Positions 44,169-52,237 of a stretch of 58,781 nt of DNA are shown here, piece after piece (the first letter of the stretch is position 1; each line of letters begins with the position of its first letter). The stretch comes from Chthonomonadales bacterium. Lineage in GTDB: Bacteria > Armatimonadota > Chthonomonadetes > Chthonomonadales > CAJBBX01. A program made the translations under genes and the position numbers. The notes below the pieces were generated by a model, which was not told the DNA's origin, searched no databases, and worked only from the letters and a program-made list of their open reading frames with translations. Location: the NCBI GenBank assembly GCA_027459625.1, contig DAIDHP010000024.1, positions 1 through 58,781 of the forward strand, in the 5' to 3' direction.

Positions 44169-46289
44169 TCATTTTCGCCGGATACTTAGAAGCGCCACGC
44201 TTCTTCCGTCAATCTCCAGATCCTCGGTGAAATGGTTCCCGGAAACCGTCTGGCTATTCGCGGGGGACGATCCGTCCTTAAGCGTCACGAGTAGTTTTGA
44301 GGCGTCAGCCAAGCCCCAATGGTCGCCATTGAAGACGATATGGTAGGTGTGCGCCGCCGTGTCCGTATTCGTGAGCAGCACGCCAATGCTCCCATCGTCG
44401 CCTTTCCACACTGCGTTCATCACGGCCGGAAGCTTCACGGGCACCGCCTCCCCCGACCATCCTCTCCACGTTCCGCTTAAAGTCGGGATGGATGGATCAT
44501 CCTGCAGAAAACCGATTAACTCTCCGTACAGGAGGTAGGGTTTCGCCAATACTCTCGCCTGCGCCAATGTCGCCATATACGCCAGCTTTTGCGCGTTTTG
44601 GGGCTCCAGCAAAGCGGGGCCCATCCAACCAAGCTGCGCCCCCCAAAGAAAATCGCGCCCCTGCGCCAGTGCAAAGGAGGTGTCGCCGTCATTCAGGGTA
44701 ATGGGGGTCGAAAAATAGATGGCGTACCCGCTGTAAACTGCGGTGTCCATCGGGATCTCATTGGGATAACGCGGATTCCATATGAGGAGCCCATCCAAGT
44801 CCGCCATGTAAGGCTCGGAGTTGTTCTCCGATGTGAGGGCGACGTCCCTGCCATCCTGATGGCACCACTTCTTGATCCGCCCCAGCATGTGACAGTAGGA
44901 TTGCACCCACCAATACCCTCCGCCCAGAGGATGGTGATGCGTCGGATCAAAGCAGAAACGAGGCGCGGCGGAGCTTATTTGATCTATGTATACGGCATTT
45001 ACATGCTCATCCGTCACAAGCTTTCGCACAATGCCGAACACCTTGTCCTGCCAGAACGGCGTAGAGGGGCACATCACCGCCAGCTTCGCCCCGGAACCGT
45101 AGATCTCGATATTCAGGTCCTGGTGTTCGTTCTTGGTGGCGAAGGGACGCGCCTGCGCGAAATCTTCGTTTTGGCTGTCCCATAGCCTCCCGTTGATATA
45201 AGGCATCACCACCACATTCCGCTTTTTCAGTGCGTCCACCCCTTCTGAGAAGCCGGGCTTGGGCGGGAAGTAATCCGGATAATGGGTGTCGAAGGGAATC
45301 TCGTGCCAATCGTACCAGTGCACCGCCACTGGCGCTCCAATCGCCTTCTCGAAATGCTCCATTTGCGGAACGACGGTTGCTTGATCCCCGCTGGCGTTGA
45401 ACCACGCCGCGATATCCTTGAAATCCCGAGGCACATCCTTCCTCCGCTCCAGCTTGCCTTTCGAGGTCCATGGCTGCTGCAATGCCCAAGCGCGATACAC
45501 TTTGCACCCGGCAAGCCAATCACCATGGTAAACCCCGATGGCGAAGGGATACGGGTTATCCATGGAGTTACGTAAAACCCCCATGTTCTCCGCGAAGGTG
45601 GTCAAGGCGAACTCCTTGCCAGGGATAAAATTGAACTCCTTGAACCATCCCTTGGGATCCTCGGCGGCGAGGTATAGCCCGTTGTCGCCCTCATTCACGA
45701 GCAGGAACTCCATGGGCCACGAAGCCGACGGGTAGGTTCCGTTCAGGAGGGAATCCTGATGATGGTACAGAACCCCCCAGTTGCTGCGAGGCACCGCCAC
45801 ATTCGCCCGCGTGGGGTCCGCAAGGGAGGAGATGACGGGGAAATCCACCTGCCAGATCGAATAACGCGGGCTTTTGACGCTCGCCCGAATGCGAAGGTGC
45901 GCGATTGAATCGCCGGGTTTCAAATCCCCGTCCACCTGAACCTTCAAATATCCCGTGTCGCCCGGGATGGTCGCCTTGTCCCACGTGAATTGTACGTGAT
46001 CGGAGTCGTTCGCCTCCGTGGCGGGGGGCTTTTGCTGCGCGTTGTCCACGGTCAGCGTCTTGCCGGCGGCGTCCCGTAAGAGGATGCGCCATAGGAGCGG
46101 CCTCGGAGCGGGCGACAGGATGAAACCGTGGCCGGAGGAGAGATCTCGAATCGATTCGACGCCGCCGGTGTCCGCGTTAAATCGTATGGACAGGCTCTGA
46201 TTCCGAAGAACAGGGGAATCTCCGAACGCGGCGGTAGCGAGAGACATGATGAGAACCGGGATAATGAAATACGGATAAAGGGTATTCAT
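44169..46289 (-). CDS. Secreted DUF6259-type glycosidase-like protein
   Basis: 706 residues from the ATG at 46289 with a strong AAAGGAGG site; the open frame continues upstream by 88 codons but that part lacks protein character. Signal peptide MNTLYPYFIIPVLIMSLATA. An N-terminal beta-supersandwich (SLSIRFNADTGGVESIRDL onward) is followed from about residue 280 by a TIM barrel: VHWYDWHEIPFDTHYPDYFPP, VVVMPYINGRLWD, VNAVYIDQISSAAP and DVALTSENNSEPYMADLDG. The aspartate of YIDQIS and glutamate of SENNS are good catalytic candidates by analogy with GH36/GH101-like barrels. The C-terminus is a beta domain. It heads the operon-like unit down to ThuA. The substrate is unknown. Confidence 0.82.
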   Translation of the reverse strand: MNTLYPYFIIPVLIMSLATAAFGDSPVLRNQSLSIRFNADTGGVESIRDLSSGHGFILSPAPRPLLWRILLRDAAGKTLTVDNAQQKPPATEANDSDHVQFTWDKATIPGDTGYLKVQVDGDLKPGDSIAHLRIRASVKSPRYSIWQVDFPVISSLADPTRANVAVPRSNWGVLYHHQDSLLNGTYPSASWPMEFLLVNEGDNGLYLAAEDPKGWFKEFNFIPGKEFALTTFAENMGVLRNSMDNPYPFAIGVYHGDWLAGCKVYRAWALQQPWTSKGKLERRKDVPRDFKDIAAWFNASGDQATVVPQMEHFEKAIGAPVAVHWYDWHEIPFDTHYPDYFPPKPGFSEGVDALKKRNVVVMPYINGRLWDSQNEDFAQARPFATKNEHQDLNIEIYGSGAKLAVMCPSTPFWQDKVFGIVRKLVTDEHVNAVYIDQISSAAPRFCFDPTHHHPLGGGYWWVQSYCHMLGRIKKWCHQDGRDVALTSENNSEPYMADLDGLLIWNPRYPNEIPMDTAVYSGYAIYFSTPITLNDGDTSFALAQGRDFLWGAQLGWMGPALLEPQNAQKLAYMATLAQARVLAKPYLLYGELIGFLQDDPSIPTLSGTWRGWSGEAVPVKLPAVMNAVWKGDDGSIGVLLTNTDTAAHTYHIVFNGDHWGLADASKLLVTLKDGSSPANSQTVSGNHFTEDLEIDGRSVALLSIRRK

Positions 46290-46773
46290 AACTCCTCCTT
46301 TGTTTGGCATTGTGAGCATTATAAGCGGGATGGGCGGTTGTGTCAAGGGAGCGGGAAGAGATCGTGGTTCCCGACCTCCTCTCCACCCTAATCGCGTTGC
46401 TCCCCTTCGCGCGGCGCATATCCAGCACGACGTACACCTTGAACAGCACGGAGGCTCCCGGGGTTTCCAGCCCCCATCCGCAAGAAAGGTCGTCGGCGTC
46501 TTCGGGAGCTTCGCCAAGGTACGCTCCTCCTTGGCGAGATACAACAGACGCATGCATCTTGCAAGGAGTATTCATCCTTTAAAATCGCCACATGACGAGC
46601 GATGGGAAAGATGCATCAAAGAGGCAGCGAACCCCTCCGTTTTCAAGGCGAATTGGCCATGGCTTCGTGCAAACGAGTCATTTTTTTATTTTCAAAGGGA
46701 ACTCGCGTAGCGTCTCCACAACGCGCAGAGGGCGTCGCTTCCCGCTCTCCGGACGCCGCATAAAAAATATCGA
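46290..46773. other. Intergenic region with a GC-rich patch
   Basis: About 480 bases between divergent transcription units. Bases near 46371-46560 are more GC-rich than the surroundings and open in several frames without a convincing gene. No promoter for the DUF6259 unit could be fixed. It may be a remnant of an interspersed repeat. Confidence 0.45.
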
Positions 46774-46800
46774 AAAAAACCAGCGGCGTTTTCTCCGCTG
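46774..46800 (-). terminator. Orphan rho-independent terminator on the reverse strand
   Basis: Reverse-strand CAGCGG / CCGCTG hairpin followed by GTTTTTTT. No reverse-strand gene lies immediately upstream, since the gene to the right is forward. It may block antisense transcription toward the DUF6259 unit. Confidence 0.6.
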
Positions 46801-46814
46801 AGAGGAAGGAATTA

Positions 46815-46843
46815 TTGACATATGACGCTCATGTGGATATAAT
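46815..46843 (+). promoter_or_regulatory. Perfect-consensus sigma-70-type promoter
   Basis: TTGACA at 46815-46820 and TATAAT at 46838-46843 with a 17-base spacer. It drives the HD-GYP response regulator gene. Because transcription begins near 46850, the in-frame TTG at 46843 cannot be the start codon. Confidence 0.9.
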
Positions 46844-46875
46844 TGCCACAGTGTCTTCAAAGAGGTATTCGCCCT

Positions 46876-47913
46876 ATGCAAAAGTCACATGCGCGAAAAG
46901 TACGGACACAAAGAGTTTCGGCCAAACCATTGATACAGGCGATCTCCATCCTCGTGGTGGATGATGACGAGTGGATTCGCGATCTGATGGTTCACACCCT
47001 GACGGATCACGGTTACCTCGTGGAGATCGCATCAAACGCGGAGGACGCCCTTCGGCTAACTCGGAGCATTCCCTTTGACCTTGTCTTATCCGATGTGCGC
47101 ATGCCTGGGATGGACGGCATAGAGTTTTCCCGCATACTGCACCGCACCCATCCCGCCATTCCCGTCGTTCTCTTAACCGGCTTCGGCCACATCGATCTCG
47201 CGAGATTGGCTCTCCGCGAAGGGGCGTCAGACTTCATCACTAAGCCCTTCAACCTCGACACCATCTCCATTATCGTCGAGAGGAATCTCGAACGAAAACG
47301 GTTGGAGGTGCAAAAGGCTTTGGAGCAGGATAGCCTCATCATGTTCAAGACGATACAGGCGCTTGTGGCGGCGATTGACGCGCGACAAAAACAGACCGCG
47401 CTTCATTCCAAGAGAGTGACTGACATCGCCATGGCTTTGGGGAAACGGATCGGCTTGAATAACAACGAGATGCAGTGTATGGAGCTTGCCGCCCATGTGC
47501 ACGACGTGGGAAAGATAGCCGTGCCGGATAACATTCTGAACAAATGCGGCTCCCTCACGCCGGAGGAATGGGTGACCATGCGCATTCATTCCGAGGCCGG
47601 GGCGGACATCGTGGGTCAGGTGAACGAACTGAGCTACATCTCGGATGTGGTGCGCCATCATCACGAAAAGGTGGACGGAAGCGGATACCCTGACGGACTA
47701 AAGGGGGAATCCATCCCTGTGTTATCGAGGATCATCGCCGTAGCGGACGCATACGAATGCATGATCAGCGACCGCCCCTATCGTTCCCGCCTGTCCGAGG
47801 AGGTCGCGCTTGTTCAACTCGCGGAAAACGCGGGGACTCAGTTCGACAAGCGGTTTGTGGAGGTGTTCCTCGATATGCTCAGCCGAAACGAACTGACCTT
47901 GCTTACCGAATAG
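46876..47913 (+). CDS. Response regulator with HD-GYP cyclic-di-GMP phosphodiesterase domain
   Basis: 345 residues from the ATG at 46876. Residues 20-140 are a receiver domain (ISILVVDDDEWIRDLM; phosphoacceptor aspartate in LVLSDVRMPGMDG; threonine in VVLLTGFG; lysine in FITKPFN). A short helix links it to the HD-GYP domain: AAHVHDVGKIAVPDNIL holds the metal-binding HD, followed by HHEKVDGSGYPDGLKG and AVADAYECMISDRPYR. All key residues are intact, so it should hydrolyse cyclic-di-GMP when phosphorylated. There is no histidine kinase next to it. It may tune motility, biofilm or polysaccharide export (secretin and SLBB genes follow downstream). It is preceded by a consensus promoter and followed by a bidirectional terminator. 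Confidence 0.95.
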   Translation: MQKSHARKVRTQRVSAKPLIQAISILVVDDDEWIRDLMVHTLTDHGYLVEIASNAEDALRLTRSIPFDLVLSDVRMPGMDGIEFSRILHRTHPAIPVVLLTGFGHIDLARLALREGASDFITKPFNLDTISIIVERNLERKRLEVQKALEQDSLIMFKTIQALVAAIDARQKQTALHSKRVTDIAMALGKRIGLNNNEMQCMELAAHVHDVGKIAVPDNILNKCGSLTPEEWVTMRIHSEAGADIVGQVNELSYISDVVRHHHEKVDGSGYPDGLKGESIPVLSRIIAVADAYECMISDRPYRSRLSEEVALVQLAENAGTQFDKRFVEVFLDMLSRNELTLLTE

Positions 47914-47929
47914 ACTCACCTAAAACAAT

Positions 47930-47966
47930 AAGGGCGCGGAACCAAGATGACGTTCCGCGCCTTTAT
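47930..47966. terminator. Bidirectional rho-independent terminator
   Basis: GGCGCGGAAC pairs with GTTCCGCGCC around a 9-base loop, flanked by AATAAG on the left and TTTATTTA on the right. It lies between the convergent HD-GYP and Gfo/Idh genes. Confidence 0.88.
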
Positions 47967-47972
47967 TTACGT

Positions 47973-49076
47973 TTACAAATCCATGGAATCCTTGGGCAAC
48001 CCAAGCGGCAGAGCCTCGGGGCGTTCGCACGTGGAGATCAGTTCGTAGTGCCTCCCCTCGCGTGAGGTGTCCAGGAATCCCTCCATGGCGTCCAGTACAT
48101 GAAACGCCAAGTCCCCGTTGGCACGGTGTGGCCGGTTTCCGGAAATCGCCGCCGCCATATCCGCAGCGCCGATCCCTCGGCTGTTATCCGCAAATCCGTG
48201 CGTCAGGGGAATCTCCTTCCAGTCGGGGGAGCCCGCCCTCTTGATGCGCACCACGCCGCCAAACCCGTTGGGATCGGGAACGATCATCGTGCCGCGAGTC
48301 CCGTAAACTTCGATGCACGGAAGCGTGGAGCCGTGGACGTCGAAACTGGTGATGATCGTGCCCACCGCGCCTGAGGCGAAATCCATCACCCCGGCGATGT
48401 GGGTGGGGGTCTCCACTTGGATGACCTTGCCGTATTTGGGCTGACTGGTGATGGTGCGGGTAGGATGCGTGATCCTTGCGGAGCCCGTGATGCGCTTGAT
48501 AGGACCCAGCATGTTGATCAAGGCGGTGAGATAGTAGGGTCCCATGTCGAACATAGGGCCGCCACCCACTTCGTAATAAAACTCCGGACTCGGATGCCAG
48601 GATTCGTGCCCCGGGCAGAGCATGAACGCCGTCGCCGCCACCGGCTCCCCGATCCAACCGTCGTCGATCAGCTTCCGGCAGGTTTGATGCCCCCCGCCAA
48701 GGAACGTATCAGGCGCGGAACCCACGCGCAGCCCCTTGGCTTTGGCCTTCTCCATCAGCTTTTTGCCCTCTTCGCGGCTTATTCCAAGCGGTTTCTCCGC
48801 GTAGACATGCTTACCCGCATCCAACACCGCCATGCTCACCGGCACATGCGCCTTGGGGATCGTCAAGTTGAGGATTATCTCCACATCGGGATCCTTGAGG
48901 ATTTGCTCCACCGTCAACGCCTTGGGGACCCCGTGTTTCTCAGCCGCCTCCGCCGCCCTCTCAGGTAGGATGTCCGCGCATGCCATGATCTCGATATTGC
49001 GAAATGATTTACCCGCTTGAAAATAGATGCCGGAAATATTGCCGCATCCGATAACGCCGATCTTCGTTTTCTCCAT
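47973..49076 (-). CDS. Cytoplasmic Gfo/Idh/MocA family oxidoreductase
   Basis: 367 residues after an AAGGAG site and without an export signal. The Rossmann fingerprint [16 protein letters not shown] opens the protein. The family motif AEKPLGIS, with catalytic lysine, lies near residue 97. [22 protein letters not shown] is the conserved helix of the C-terminal domain. It differs clearly from the Tat-exported paralogue at 894 and belongs to the dehydrogenase set acting on sugars, inositols or sugar acids with NAD(P). Its substrate is unknown. An inverted repeat 70 bases upstream may serve in regulation. Confidence 0.92.
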   Translation of the reverse strand: MEKTKIGVIGCGNISGIYFQAGKSFRNIEIMACADILPERAAEAAEKHGVPKALTVEQILKDPDVEIILNLTIPKAHVPVSMAVLDAGKHVYAEKPLGISREEGKKLMEKAKAKGLRVGSAPDTFLGGGHQTCRKLIDDGWIGEPVAATAFMLCPGHESWHPSPEFYYEVGGGPMFDMGPYYLTALINMLGPIKRITGSARITHPTRTITSQPKYGKVIQVETPTHIAGVMDFASGAVGTIITSFDVHGSTLPCIEVYGTRGTMIVPDPNGFGGVVRIKRAGSPDWKEIPLTHGFADNSRGIGAADMAAAISGNRPHRANGDLAFHVLDAMEGFLDTSREGRHYELISTCERPEALPLGLPKDSMDL

Positions 49077-49145
49077 GCCCCTCTCCTTAGCAATGATCCC
49101 TGCTCAAAACGATAAAGCCGCAGGATTTGTGATTGACGTGAAAAT

Positions 49146-49163
49146 ATCATCCGAGAGGATGAT
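49146..49163. promoter_or_regulatory. Short palindrome upstream of the Gfo/Idh gene
   Basis: ATCATCC and GGATGAT flank GAGA. It has the symmetry of an operator or a small RNA hairpin. It sits in the 413-base gap 49077-49489, where I see no supported gene. Confidence 0.4.
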
Positions 49164-49489
49164 TGTGTTGTGATTTTACCTCAACTTCCCTTGCAAGTCT
49201 TACGGAGAATATGAGAGTTGCATTTTCAACACTGATCCAATGTTAAGGGTTGAAAAAAACAAAAGCAATCGCCTGTTTATATCCGTATGATAAACGTGTC
49301 ACTCGTCACGGTGCCGAAGCGGTCACAATCATGAAAAGGATACGTAGTGTTAAATGGGTATCATAGTTACATCTCCCGATAGCATTATGAGAAGGAAATA
49401 CGCTGGCGAGGGCGATGATGATTCCACAGGCGGCGCATCCAAACCACATTTTCCGCATCACGTTCAATGGAGAAGAGAGGACATAGAAA

Positions 49490-50899
49490 ATGAAACGTAA
49501 AATCACCGCTATCCTATTGGCAATCACGACCCTGGCGCTGCTCGCGGGTTGCGGAGGCGGAGGAGGAGGCTTTGGAAGCGGTTCCGGAACAGGCGGCGTG
49601 GGCAACCTGACCGGTGCGGTAACCGACGTAAACGGGGATGCAGTCGCGGACGCCACGGTTTCGTCAAGCGGCCAAAGCACGAAATCACTTAGCAACGGCA
49701 CCTACTCCCTCTCCGGAGTTCCCGACGGCTACGTATACATCCAAGCCTCGGCTCCCGTGCACGGACTGACCTACACCGGGGAGACATGGACCGACCTTGT
49801 GGCGGGGCAGAACAACCATAGCGTGGACATTATGGTCTCCGATTCCCGATATCAGGGATCATTGCAGGGATATGTCGAGGACGATCAGGGGAATGTCTTC
49901 ATTGGCGCGAAGGTTTTCATTCAGGGACCCTACGGCTCCGCAATGGCGGTGACCGATCACAACGGATACTACAAGCTGAATCGACTGCCCGGAAACACCT
50001 CCTTTAACGTGACAGCGTCCTTTGCGGGGTATGTCAATCAGACGATGACCACAACCATCAACACGGGGCAGACATCGGAACTGGATTTCACGCTCACCCC
50101 GGGCAACGCAACGGGTCCCATCGCTCCTCCGACTAATGTGAGCGCGGAATCCTGGACGGTATCGTCGTATATCACGCGCTCTCTATCGCCGTACAAGGGC
50201 ATGTACGACTGGGTGAGGAACTACTATCTTAAAAAACGAGGATTGTCGCTCGCCTCTCAAGCCAAATCCATCCAACTGGTGCATCCCGTCAAATCCACTC
50301 CCGCAGGTTCGCTTGTGGAAATCGATCTATTCTGGACACCCCGCGCGGAGACCAATTTGCTGGGATATCTCATAAAACGCGGGACTAGCTCTTCGAACCT
50401 ATCGACCGAAGCGGTTTTGAGGGATCCTTTGGCGTCCGCATTCTTTGACGCCGACCCGGCGCTGACGCCCAATTACGTCTATTATTACACCGTAAGCAGT
50501 CTGGACACGGTGGAGTTTCCAAACAACGGCACGGTTGGGGCGCCCAGCAGCGTAGTTGCGGCGGACCCGCTTGATCCGATGTCGGGATTATCGCCTTCGC
50601 AAAGCGCATTCGTATCCGGAAATCCCTATTTCCAATGGAGCCCTGTCAACGGCGCCACCAGTTACCAAGTATACATTTGGAACAGTTTCCCGTCGTTGCA
50701 AAGCTCATCCGACCCGAACGGCGTAACGCCCATATGGGGTCCGAATGATGCGAACTCTCAAACCGGTTCGGGGCAAACTTCGCTCACTTATTCCGGTCCA
50801 ACGCTGCAATCCGGGGCCACCTATTACTGGATGGTAATCGCCACGGATGGTCAAGGAAACTACTCCGCCTCGCAGATCGCCAAGTTCACCGAACAATAA
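49490..50899 (+). CDS. Lipoprotein with carboxypeptidase-regulatory-like and fibronectin-III-like domains
   Basis: 469 residues after a GAGAGG site. The signal ends in the lipobox LLAGC (lipidated Cys21), followed by a glycine-rich tether (GGGGGGFGSGSGTGG). Two carboxypeptidase-regulatory-like beta-sandwiches follow (about residues 37-105: GAVTDVNGDAVADATVSSSG; 122-205: LQGYVEDDQGNVFIGAKVFIQG). From about 260 come two fibronectin-III-like parts (VEIDLFWTPRAETNLLGYLIKRG; YFQWSPVNGATSYQVYIW). Such lipoproteins usually have adhesive or structural roles at the cell surface. It precedes the SLBB export protein by 114 bases, in the same direction, but an inverted repeat and a possible promoter lie between them. 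Confidence 0.85.
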   Translation: MKRKITAILLAITTLALLAGCGGGGGGFGSGSGTGGVGNLTGAVTDVNGDAVADATVSSSGQSTKSLSNGTYSLSGVPDGYVYIQASAPVHGLTYTGETWTDLVAGQNNHSVDIMVSDSRYQGSLQGYVEDDQGNVFIGAKVFIQGPYGSAMAVTDHNGYYKLNRLPGNTSFNVTASFAGYVNQTMTTTINTGQTSELDFTLTPGNATGPIAPPTNVSAESWTVSSYITRSLSPYKGMYDWVRNYYLKKRGLSLASQAKSIQLVHPVKSTPAGSLVEIDLFWTPRAETNLLGYLIKRGTSSSNLSTEAVLRDPLASAFFDADPALTPNYVYYYTVSSLDTVEFPNNGTVGAPSSVVAADPLDPMSGLSPSQSAFVSGNPYFQWSPVNGATSYQVYIWNSFPSLQSSSDPNGVTPIWGPNDANSQTGSGQTSLTYSGPTLQSGATYYWMVIATDGQGNYSASQIAKFTEQ

Positions 50900-50936
50900 G
50901 GACCGGAAGCTTTCGAGGGGAACATATTCGGGAATG

Positions 50937-50980
50937 CAGGATAGCGCAAAGTATCATCACATAGCACTATCCTGTATAAT
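50937..50980 (+). promoter_or_regulatory. Possible promoter and operator of the SLBB gene
   Basis: A TATAAT box at 50975-50980 is directly preceded by the right arm of an 8-base inverted repeat, CAGGATAG (50937-50944) and CTATCCTG (50967-50974). There is no good -35 box, so activation or repression by a protein bound at the repeat is plausible. Confidence 0.5.
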
Positions 50981-51013
50981 ATACATGAATATATCACTCC
51001 AGAGGCGGTATGT

Positions 51014-52234
51014 ATGTTCGCCCATGCCCGTGTGACAATCCTTAGGTTCGCAATCGCATTGCTCCTTGTGATTCAATGCGCCGTCTCCCTCGCCGATTTG
51101 TCCGCTTTGGATCCGCTTGCGCGTCCGAACACAAAAATCGGGCCCGGGTTTGTTATCTCCATGGACGTGACCGTGCGAGGTTTGGAGGATCAGGAGCTAT
51201 GTACGGAATTCACCCTCGACAAGGATGCAAACCTTCAGCTTCTTCTTGGCGGTCAACCGATAAGCAAAATCAACCTGATGGGCTTAACCGTCTCTCAGGC
51301 AGAGATGAAAATCCAGAAAGCGATTAGTCCCTATTACGCTGTAACGCCTGATGTAAGCATGGGGATCGCGAAAATCCCTCGCATTCAAGTGATACTGGAG
51401 GGAGCCACGTTCCGTAACGGATTAATTACTCTTCCACTTGGAGATAAACTATCCGACGCCCTCGCCCAAACCGGTTACGAACCCAGCGCGGATCTTTCTC
51501 ACATTCAGATCATCCGCATGGAGGCCAACAACAACAGAACGACTTTGAACGTCAACTTCAGTCAGGCTTTGGAGCAGGGCGGCAATCAATACACCGATCC
51601 CGTGCTGCAAAATCTCGATCACATCCTCGTGCCCATCTCCTCCGCGCCCCCGATGAACCAGACTATCATGGTCCTTGGAGAAGTGAGAAACGAGGGTGCC
51701 TATCCTTACAAAAGAGGGATGACCGTTGCGGACGCTTTATCGGACGCCAACGGATTGCTGCCTTCCGCCGATCCGAACGACGTCATTCTTCGCCGCGCCT
51801 CGGATACCAATTACATGACTCTCAGTGCCACAAAAGCGGAGGCGAATATCCCAACGGATAATATTACGCTGCGTCCGGGAGACACGATTTTCGTTAACAC
51901 GAAGGATACGGGTTTGAGGTATGCGGTGGTTGGCGCAGTGCCTACTCCCGGCGCGCATGAATTACAGGGGAATGTGACGCTGAGCCAAGCTATTGTGAAC
52001 GCGGGGGGGTTTCTGCCGAACGCGGATAGAAAGCATATCTTGCTGATCCGCAACATGCTCACGAATCCCGCCAAGGCTCAGAACATACCGATTGATTATG
52101 ACAAGCTAGTAGCAAAGGCGATTCCCGACATCCAGCTTCAAGCCGGAGATATGATCCAAGTGCCCATCAAGGGGAGAAGAAGCATGCCACTGCTCGACAT
52201 CGGAATGTTCCTGCTTAAACTTTTCGCCTTCTGA
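51014..52234 (+). CDS. SLBB-domain polysaccharide export protein
   Basis: 406 residues; AGAGGCGG precedes the ATG. A Sec signal (FAIALLLVIQCAVSLA) leads to a polysaccharide-export N-domain (KIGPGFVISMDVTVRGLEDQELC, VSQAEMKIQKAISPYY). Three SLBB-type ubiquitin-like repeats follow: IQVILEGATFRNGLITLPLG, IMVLGEVRNEGAYPYKRGMT with ADALSDANG, and YAVVGAVPTPGAHELQGNVT with SQAIVNAGG. These are the features of Wza/GumB-like outer-membrane export proteins or of SLBB pilus-assembly partners. There is no lipobox and no obvious C-terminal amphipathic Wza helix, so it may be periplasmic. No glycosyltransferase genes are adjacent. Confidence 0.88.
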   Translation: MFAHARVTILRFAIALLLVIQCAVSLADLSALDPLARPNTKIGPGFVISMDVTVRGLEDQELCTEFTLDKDANLQLLLGGQPISKINLMGLTVSQAEMKIQKAISPYYAVTPDVSMGIAKIPRIQVILEGATFRNGLITLPLGDKLSDALAQTGYEPSADLSHIQIIRMEANNNRTTLNVNFSQALEQGGNQYTDPVLQNLDHILVPISSAPPMNQTIMVLGEVRNEGAYPYKRGMTVADALSDANGLLPSADPNDVILRRASDTNYMTLSATKAEANIPTDNITLRPGDTIFVNTKDTGLRYAVVGAVPTPGAHELQGNVTLSQAIVNAGGFLPNADRKHILLIRNMLTNPAKAQNIPIDYDKLVAKAIPDIQLQAGDMIQVPIKGRRSMPLLDIGMFLLKLFAF

Positions 52235-52237
52235 TCC

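Noticed and set aside
46290-46553. N-terminal extension of the DUF6259-type protein by 88 codons
   Set aside because: A strong AAAGGAGG site and a signal peptide mark the ATG at 46289. The extension is rich in Arg, Pro and Cys, with no protein character.
49306-49701. Reverse open frame overlapping the start of the lipoprotein gene
   Set aside because: It overlaps a well-supported lipoprotein start, has no ribosome site, and its proline-rich part mirrors the glycine codons of the tether.
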